A stretch of DNA of 64,000 nucleotides from Vanessa cardui (lineage: Eukaryota > Arthropoda > Insecta > Lepidoptera > Nymphalidae), in the NCBI RefSeq assembly GCF_905220365.1, contig NC_061131.1:5022001-5086000 (forward strand), given 5' to 3'. Below the pieces are notes generated by a model, which saw only the letters and a program-made list of their open reading frames with translations, was not told the DNA's origin and did not search any database. The translations under genes were made by a program, and so were the position numbers. Shown here piece by piece: positions 52,801 to 61,800 of the stretch; the stretch's first letter is position 1; each line of letters begins with the position of its first letter.

Positions 52801-55800
52801 GAGAAACTGGGAACTGCTCAATGATCGCCGTATCTCCAGCCAGCGTCCGTGTTCTGGACCTCAACGTAGGACAGTCTATTAAAAGGGGAACTCTACTGGA
52901 TGTTGAAACGGGGACGATTTCTCATGTAAGTATTCTTAAAGAATTACATAAATAAGATAAAATATTTTAAAGCTTATATTATAGTTTATATTTCCTTTTA
53001 TTTGTTGATTTTGAATTTAGAATAAAAATATCCGAATCACTTATGTGTATTTGTCTTGGCTTGAGACAATATATTATGATCATAATTTACTGAAAATCGA
53101 CAAACTAATAAATCAGTATTATTCAATCACAATAAATACAGTTTTATGTATTGTGTGTAACTGTTAACTAATCGTAAAAAATCTAAACGATCTTTTTTTT
53201 TTTTTAAATCGAATGTCAATGACAAATGCCTGTCATACTGTTTTTCGTTTTCTGCAATAAATAAGAACAAAACAAGGAATATAATGTCACGTACATATTA
53301 AAATAGATATTAGAATTAACTATGATATATGTATACCGTTTAGTCGACGACGACCTGACGTCTGTGTCGTCTTTATGTCAAACACTCCTCCAACACATAT
53401 TACACATAAATAGTCGTATCTATAAAATATTTAATTACTTAAATTCCTGAGGCAGCCACAGTAAAAAGCTTTTGAATTTTTAAAGTACGGGATAAATTCC
53501 ATTACCGAATAACTTTATGCCCGTGGGTACGTATTTTATGAAGCGACATAAAATAATATTAAATTTCATGGACATATACAACCTCTTTAAATTTTTATTT
53601 TATAAAATACGTCAACGCACGCGCTAATGGGCCTTCTGACGATAAGTGGCTTCCACTGCCTATGGACATTTAAGCTTTAAGAAAAGTTAACCACTCCTTA
53701 TATCGCCGATGCTACCTTGGGAACTAGTTATGTATAATCAAAGTAAAAAAACCTTCGTCAGTTTTCAAATTCATTTCTTTATCAAGTTTTAAACTCTTAG
53801 TACCTTTTGAATGTGAACAACGAATCATTGCGACGCATTATGCTATTATCATTCGGTAAAGCTGATTATCGCTCATATTGAGCAGAAAATTAAATAATTT
53901 CAATATTTAATACGACAGGAAATTGAGTTTTGTTATGGTATAGTTTAGCGGACGAGCATATGGGCCACCTGATGGTAAGTGGTCACCATCACCCATAGAC
54001 AATGACGCTGTCAGAAATATTAACTATTCTTTACATCGTCAATGTGCCACCAACCTTGGGAACTAAGATGTTATGTCTCTTGTGCCTGTAGTTATACTGG
54101 CTCACTCACCCTACAAACCGGAACACAATAATACTGAGTACTGTTATTTACCTACCCAGACGGGCTTGCACAAAGCCCTACCACCGAGTTTAATAATATT
54201 TCAAAATATTTTTCGATTCCTTATATCACTGTCAAATAATAATTACGTATTAATAAAATAAAAATTACCTCTAACTCTGCGCTGAAGAAGCACCTCTATC
54301 TAAACATTGACTTAGAAAATTTCATGCATATTAATCAAAATTTCAGTATAATAAGCAGTTCAAAGAAATTTGATTACGAAAACGTGAAATTCGCTTCAGA
54401 GTCCCGAAAACCATCATAATATTTAATATAATTACTTAACTTTATTAAGTAACATAATACAGTACTGTATTTGACGTATGATATTTACTTATATTTTGTT
54501 TTATTTTCTATTTTTGGTTCATGATTCGATATCTGCTCATGACAAATATTAGTATGGTTTACATAGCGCGTCAAGTGTAAGTTGGCGTATAGCAAAAACA
54601 TGTACTAATTTTTTTTGTTCATTTATATCTTATTTGTTTTATTTACCCTTATTAAGAAAATTTACCCAAAATCTATTAAAAATGATACGTAGAGAATTAT
54701 TTTCTAGGGAGATATTGGTATAATAAACAAAAAAGTGGCAAGAAAAAGGGTGCAGGTGCTGCCTCAGGAACGCCAACTTATACTTGACCCTCTGTAAGAA
54801 TATTTGACGTTTGCGTGTTTTTCGAACACTTCTTGTAACACGGTTTCCTAGCAACAATCGATAAATGTGGAATGTTTATCACTACATATTATGAAACAAA
54901 AGTCTTCTGGCCGCCTCTGTCTGTAAGTTCGTGATAAACTCCAAAAGTATTGAACGAATTTTTATGCGATTTTCAATAATAGACAGGGATTCATGAGAAA
55001 GGTTTAAGTATATAATTTATGAAGTCATTTTTTATAAATGAGTTGAAATAGAACGAAAATTGTTAAACGAGTCGGAAAAAAGTAACAAAAAATTCATAAA
55101 TGAAAGGTAAAAAGCTGGAAACGGCCGCTGGTTTATTATATGATCATGTTAAATGATTATGTAATTTATTGCAATACAAAACCGTCGCAGCAATAAATAG
55201 CTTATTAACGTTGTAATAAAAATAATGTAAGGGATTTTTTCCGTAATACGCTTGAACGGATTTAGAACCTTATTTATAATCCTCCATTCATTACAAAACA
55301 GCTTAGCAGCTCGCCTTAATATAAAAATATTGTGTGCAGTTTATTATCTATCTACTTTGTGTTTATAATCTATCTCGTGCTGGGCGGTGAAAGACATCGT
55401 GAGGAAAACTGCATGTGTTAAATTAGTTTCATAAAAATTCTTCCACGTGTGTATTCCACCAACTCGCATTCGAACAGTGTGGTGGAATATGTTCCGAACC
55501 TTCTCCTCAAAACAGAGAGAGGAAAGCCCAGCAGTGGGAAATTTACAGGCTGCTGTTGTTGTTGTGTTGTTGTGTGTACTTTATTTAAAATAATTTTATA
55601 ACATAAAATGTTAAGTTGTTCAGAAAAGAAAATGAAATCATGAGATCGGTAACGATTAAATCGAACTTTTAGAATATTTTCATAAAATAATTAATTGATT
55701 GAACACAACTCTTGATTGGCTAAAAGTGTATTTTAAATAATTTTATAAAAGCAGTGTCTAACGTTTCCATTCTAATTACTTGAGTTGAATATCGATTTTA

Positions 55801-58800
55801 TCTTCGCTATCGATATCGATAAACGACAACGTAGCACTCAGCGTCTTGTGTCACTTAATCATTCCTTCAGGCATTCACGACGATACGTGAAATCGTAATA
55901 AACAAACACATTAACAAACTCAATTCGCATTTATTATATTAATTAGTATAATCTGTCTAACGTGTAAATATCTAGAAAGTAGACAGACAATAAATATGAA
56001 CGTCTAAGAACATTTGACGTGCTCTACTAAAACGTAAAGAACCTGGTTTCTACCTACACGTGTTCTAACCACTGGGATATACGGTATTATAAAATAACAA
56101 TTTTAGAGTAGAATAACCCTATGTTTTTAAATAACAATGTAATTATACGGCCTGGTGCTAAAAGGGCCAATATCAATAACCTTTACGTTCGGTATTCAGA
56201 TTAGAAACATTGAACAGATGTTGCTTGTTGTATATAACATATGCCCTTTTGCATATTATTGGTATCAGTAATATTATCTGAGCACGAATATTTTAATTCC
56301 ATTTTTAAATAATTTGGTTCAGAAGCAAAATGTGGTTAAAATATTATAGAAATTTGTACTTGTACTCTTTTAGAATTAGGCCACATTTTTATACAAGTGT
56401 GTGTAAACACAGATATAATTAGATGATCACGATGTTTTATTAAAATATCCTTCACGAATGCTATTGACGCCGTTAAACGTTGACATCCATCCAAGCTTGA
56501 ATTCATTAACCCGTGTTTACATTGTCCGTTTGTCCAGTGCACAAAGCGTGGCCTCGTGGACTACGCGGATATTGGGGGAGCCAGCGGCCTCGACCACACC
56601 AAAATGGAGATCTACGACAGTATATGCGGTCTCGACTCGAATGAAGGTAACTGAATAATTACGATTACCTTGCTAGCTGCTATTCATTCGTAAATATATC
56701 ATTTCAATTATTAATGTTAAGGAATTTAATGTTCCACTGCTGGAAGAAGTCCTCCCCTCCTTTTTGGGGAGAACATTCAAAGATTTAATACACAAAATGT
56801 TAGAAATACTACTTCATGCTAATACATTTTTATTATAATTATAAATTTAATAAACTCATATTTTGTTAGTGTATCCAATTTCATAAAAGTGTAATCGATT
56901 TTAGAACGTCATTGGTATGGCTGTAAAAAATAATACAAGATGTTTTCCCGCGCAAACGGGTTATAAAAAAAAACAAACGAGAGTTGCGCATGGAACGTCA
57001 CTTGGAGATTTTTTTTTAATTTTTTTTTTAACTTAAGGGCAATAATATTTTGTAATAAAAAAACAAATAATGAATATTCATTCTACTGATGTATTAATTA
57101 CAAGAAATAACGAATTATTTTTGTATTTTTCTAATTTTGAATTTAATCGAAGTAAGATTCAAACTCAAACTCAAACTCAAATAACTTTATTCAATATAGA
57201 AGCATTAATTACACTTTCTTATTGATGGTCAATTGAAACACTACCACCGGTTCGGAAAAGAAAACACCCTGACCTGAGAAGAACCGGCAAAAGAAACTAC
57301 ATAACATATATTAAATAAACAATTTAATATGAGATGAAATAGCAAGAAGGCGATCGTTTCATTCCCAAGATGTGCTATCGATCATAAACTCATTAACTCA
57401 TTAATTCTAAACTGATATCACCATTTTCTATGTGAATTCTCTAAATCGAATTAACAGTGGAATAAAATTGAAACTGTCTAACTGTTAATTCAGGGCGACC
57501 GAATTCTTTAGACAATATTGTCAGATGTAATAGGCGTTTTACCGCTCCAGTTCACTAATAAAGTCCACATACCTTTTAACCCAATAACAAGAATGTTCAT
57601 CCACACTGGAAAGGTTCATAGAAATAAATTTAATTACCTTGCATCTACAACTATGACGCCAATTTAATAAGTCACAGCATATAGTGCAAAATATTATTTT
57701 TTATTATATTATATTTTATCTATCTTATCTAGACAATATAAGACGTAGAATAGATAATTCTGTTATTAATGTTTACATAACTTCAATTGAATCGATTTTG
57801 ATAAAACTCGTCAAGTTGATAGTAATTTCATTAAATAGTATAAAACAAAGTCGCTTACCACTGCCTGTGCCTATGCGTTCTTAGAGAGGAAGGTTTTTTT
57901 TATAAAACATAGACAATATAGTAAAGTAACACAGATATTAGAAGTTAACAATGTGATGTCATAACTTTGCACCCGGGCGAATCCGGGGCGGGTCGCTAGT
58001 TACATAAAAGTCTGTATTGCAAAAGACAATGAAAAACGCACCAAGTACTATCTTGAATGTCTTCTACTAGTTCTTAGAAATGTTTGCTAAATATTTTTTA
58101 TTTACTATTTACCTCAGTTTTACACATAGAAAATTATCACTACAAAAAAACTGAATATCTATATATATAAATAAAATAGCTAACTTATATTTATTCTCCT
58201 TTGTCTATCGGTTTGTCCATTCCAATCAAAATGGGTAACAAATATACTTAACATTCTTATATTATAACAAAATTTACAGCGCATGAAATCACGAGGCCCA
58301 ACTACTAATCAAATAATTTGGTATTGATTTGATTTTAATTATGTTAACGAGAATACGCTTTACTTTTGATGACTGGTAAACTAATTTATAAATGTTTGTT
58401 TAAATAAATTATGAATTTGTGAGGAATTGTCATCACGTATATGCAATATCGCAATGTGCGCTCGTTATCCCTTTTGCGTGAGTGTGTGAATTTGTTGCGA
58501 ACTAAGATTATAAAATACTTATAAATATAATATTATATATTTACACACCACACACGCACACACACAAGAACACACACGCGCGCGTTCTGAAAAACAAAGT
58601 AAGTCTTGAAAAATTTCTTTCTTGCCATCGAAAAAATGACACAGCAACGCAACATCTGCTTACGAATTCACGGCAGGCGTTTCAATAATTTCCGATAAGT
58701 ATTGTAAGTCAAATAATCCATTACTTACAAACGAATGTCACGTACATTTTTTTAAATAGATTATATTTAAAAAAAAGTTTAGTTTTGCAAAGTGCCTTAA

Positions 58801-61800
58801 ATTTTAATAATGTGATTATTATTACCTATTACGTTATGTTTAAATAAACTTGTAAATCTAAAACCCGAATTATATTAGATCCATATTGGATATCTTTTAT
58901 TAAGAAGAAAAATGAAACCATATACAAAACAATATTATTTACTGGCGACATTCGAAATCTTACCAACAGCTGTTCTCATTCATAAACTTACTATATTAAA
59001 AATATGGACAAAGAAATCCGTTATATTTTTCTGTATTCAGATTCTTGAACATCTTGATCTTATATTTCAATTATTATTCCTTTTACCCGAACCGATATTA
59101 ACGTAGTTTTGACAAGCCTGTCACGAAGTTATAATGACACGAAATGTGTGAAAAGGCTCAATTTAATGGTAAAAAGGATCATAAAAGAATATCTAAGTGT
59201 ATAAGTAGGCAACTAGGCAATGGCTTAAAAGTGATTCCATTCATCTGCTCCAATGCTAGTTTGAAAATTTCTTTTGACGCCTCAGATTATAAAACAAAAG
59301 ACATATGGTGCGCAAATAATATTAAAGAGAAGGAAAAGTGGCTACAAAGTACAATACGACATAATTTAGATGTAGCTTCGCAAAATTCGTAAAACCAATC
59401 ACATCCGAATTAAGTACGCTATCCCAAATTATCAATATTTATTTCATATGTGAATGTGATTTTTACCCAAACGTAATAACTGCAATCTTCATATGACCAT
59501 ATATATTCGTCAATTTGATAAGCCGATTTACATGCACTTGCTTTCTCGGGTGAACTGACGCGAGAATCTATAGCGACGAATAGCGTCGAATGGCGCGATA
59601 AGGAGCTATTTCTATTGGTTGTATAAACCGGCAGTAATCGATTTTATTGAATTTGCCTATGCTACATCTAAGTTGTGTACTATACGAAAAAAAGGCAGAT
59701 TTTAGTTAATACGGCAAAAGTACTTTCATTTTAATTATTATTAATTGACGCATTAACACATTTTTTTAAAATGATTACATAGAAAGCTATTAATAGGTGC
59801 ATAAACTCTTAATTTTGCATTCGCTTTTGTGTATAAATATTTCCCCGCGATGCTTTCTTTTAATGCTAGGTAGTAATATTTGGAAACTCTGATAAGATAA
59901 GTCATACACACAAATTACGACTCTAAAATAAATTCTAAGTTCTTTATTAAAAATAACTATATAAATTTCCAATAGCTATATAATTCTGTCCTTTGTTCGA
60001 ACTATTTTTATAAATGGAGTTCTTAGAAAAAACGCTTCATTTACGCATTTTTAAATATTATATTGACTGTCTTAAAATATATGATTGATCCAACGTAAAG
60101 ATGAAAGAATGGAGAAAAGCTGTTCGAATTTCCTCTTGAATCTAATGAGATGTGTATTTTAATAATAATACACTAATTTAGAAGACACTTATATATAAGA
60201 CTTAGATATAAAAAAATAAAGAAACAACATTAATTCCACTCATATTCTTAAATTAAATAATGTGTTTTATTTACGCTCGTAGCATTAACTCGCTTAATTT
60301 GCCTTAAATGCATCAAAATGTCCATTTTATGTCGAGTTAATATAAAATTTAATTCAGGAATTTTGTAATGAAGACAACAAGTCTGCACAGAGTTGTAAAA
60401 GTTCAAAGGATAAGAGGCAATTAATATAATTTCAGTGAAACATAAAATAGAAACAATATTTTATTATATTTGTCAAACTTCAAGTTGCCTCTAAAAGCTT
60501 GCAAATTGAATCAACTCGAATAAGATTAGAACTCGTTGTGCATAATAATTGCACGTCGTTATTGACAAGTCGCGTCTTGACTAAAATCGGTTGATGTTAT
60601 TTGAATAAATTTTGTTCAACAATACATTTTTAAATGTTTAAATTTTTTTTAGGAAAAACTCACCATTATAATTGATTTGATAGAAAAGAAAAGATAAATG
60701 AAACTTAATAAATAAATTATCATTCAATATCATTAAGTCATGTTTGATTGGTGACAGATTTGTTTGATTCATATCATTAGATTATATTATGAATCAAAAA
60801 TCTATAATGTATATAAATAAAATCTGTAATTTATCAAAATAAATCTATTAACATGAAACGCTTTAAACTTATAATTATGCTATATCAATTAATAATATTA
60901 ACTACTCATAAATTAAAGGAAATTAATTTCGTCTATCTGCCTGTGACTATTTCACGGTTGAATTTAACTCGATGAAATTTGCAATGAAGCAAGTTTGATC
61001 CAGAAGGTAGGACATGTGTGACTTTATGTTTAACATATATTTACTTATATACTAATTGTTTTATAATTCATACATCATGCTATTCCACAAGAACTCATCT
61101 CGTATCTCACTCCTGAAATGTTGACAACCGAATTACGTCAAATCAAATCAAAATAAACTTTATTCCAGTAGGCTTTTACAAGCACTTTTGAATCGTCATT
61201 TAACAATTTAGTGAAGCTACCACGGGTACGGACAGTAGATTCTACCGAGAAGAACCAGCAAACTCAATAGTTACTCTTTTTTAACATTTAAAAAATACAA
61301 AGTCATGTTAGTTTATTTAAATTAATATATCCTGCTTGGAAGTCAACAGATATTAACTCCACGCTTTTTTATCATCTATAAAATCTTGTATCGAATAATA
61401 TGTTTTCTCTACCAATGTATTTTTTACAAACGATTTGAATTTACGAAACCGCAAAGTTTAAAATGTCTGCGGATAAGACATTTCAATACGTTTGTTTTAA
61501 AATGATCGTTATTAAAGTTATATTCTAATATGACTGACTGTTTTGTGATGAGTATCGAATTTGCTATTACGGAATACCCACTGGTAATCTCTTGAAATGA
61601 GGTGACGATGAAAATGAATGCATTCGAAATTTGATTTGAAGCGTTAAATTCGCAATACTAGAACACAATGAGAATGGTATGCGTGGAAATGATTTTCAAA
61701 CGGTTTTCTATTATACAAACATTCACACAAACTCTGTACCGGATACTTATGATACGATTGGAATCCAATGCAATGAAACGAAGAGGAAATGAAGATTTAA

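Larger units (their letters stand above)
52926..56537 (+). other. Crhbp intron 5
   Basis: A 3.6-kb intron containing two pieces of the ~280-bp family, the right copy of the dispersed repeat and a SINE 3' part, listed separately. No other exon is seen. Confidence 0.7.
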
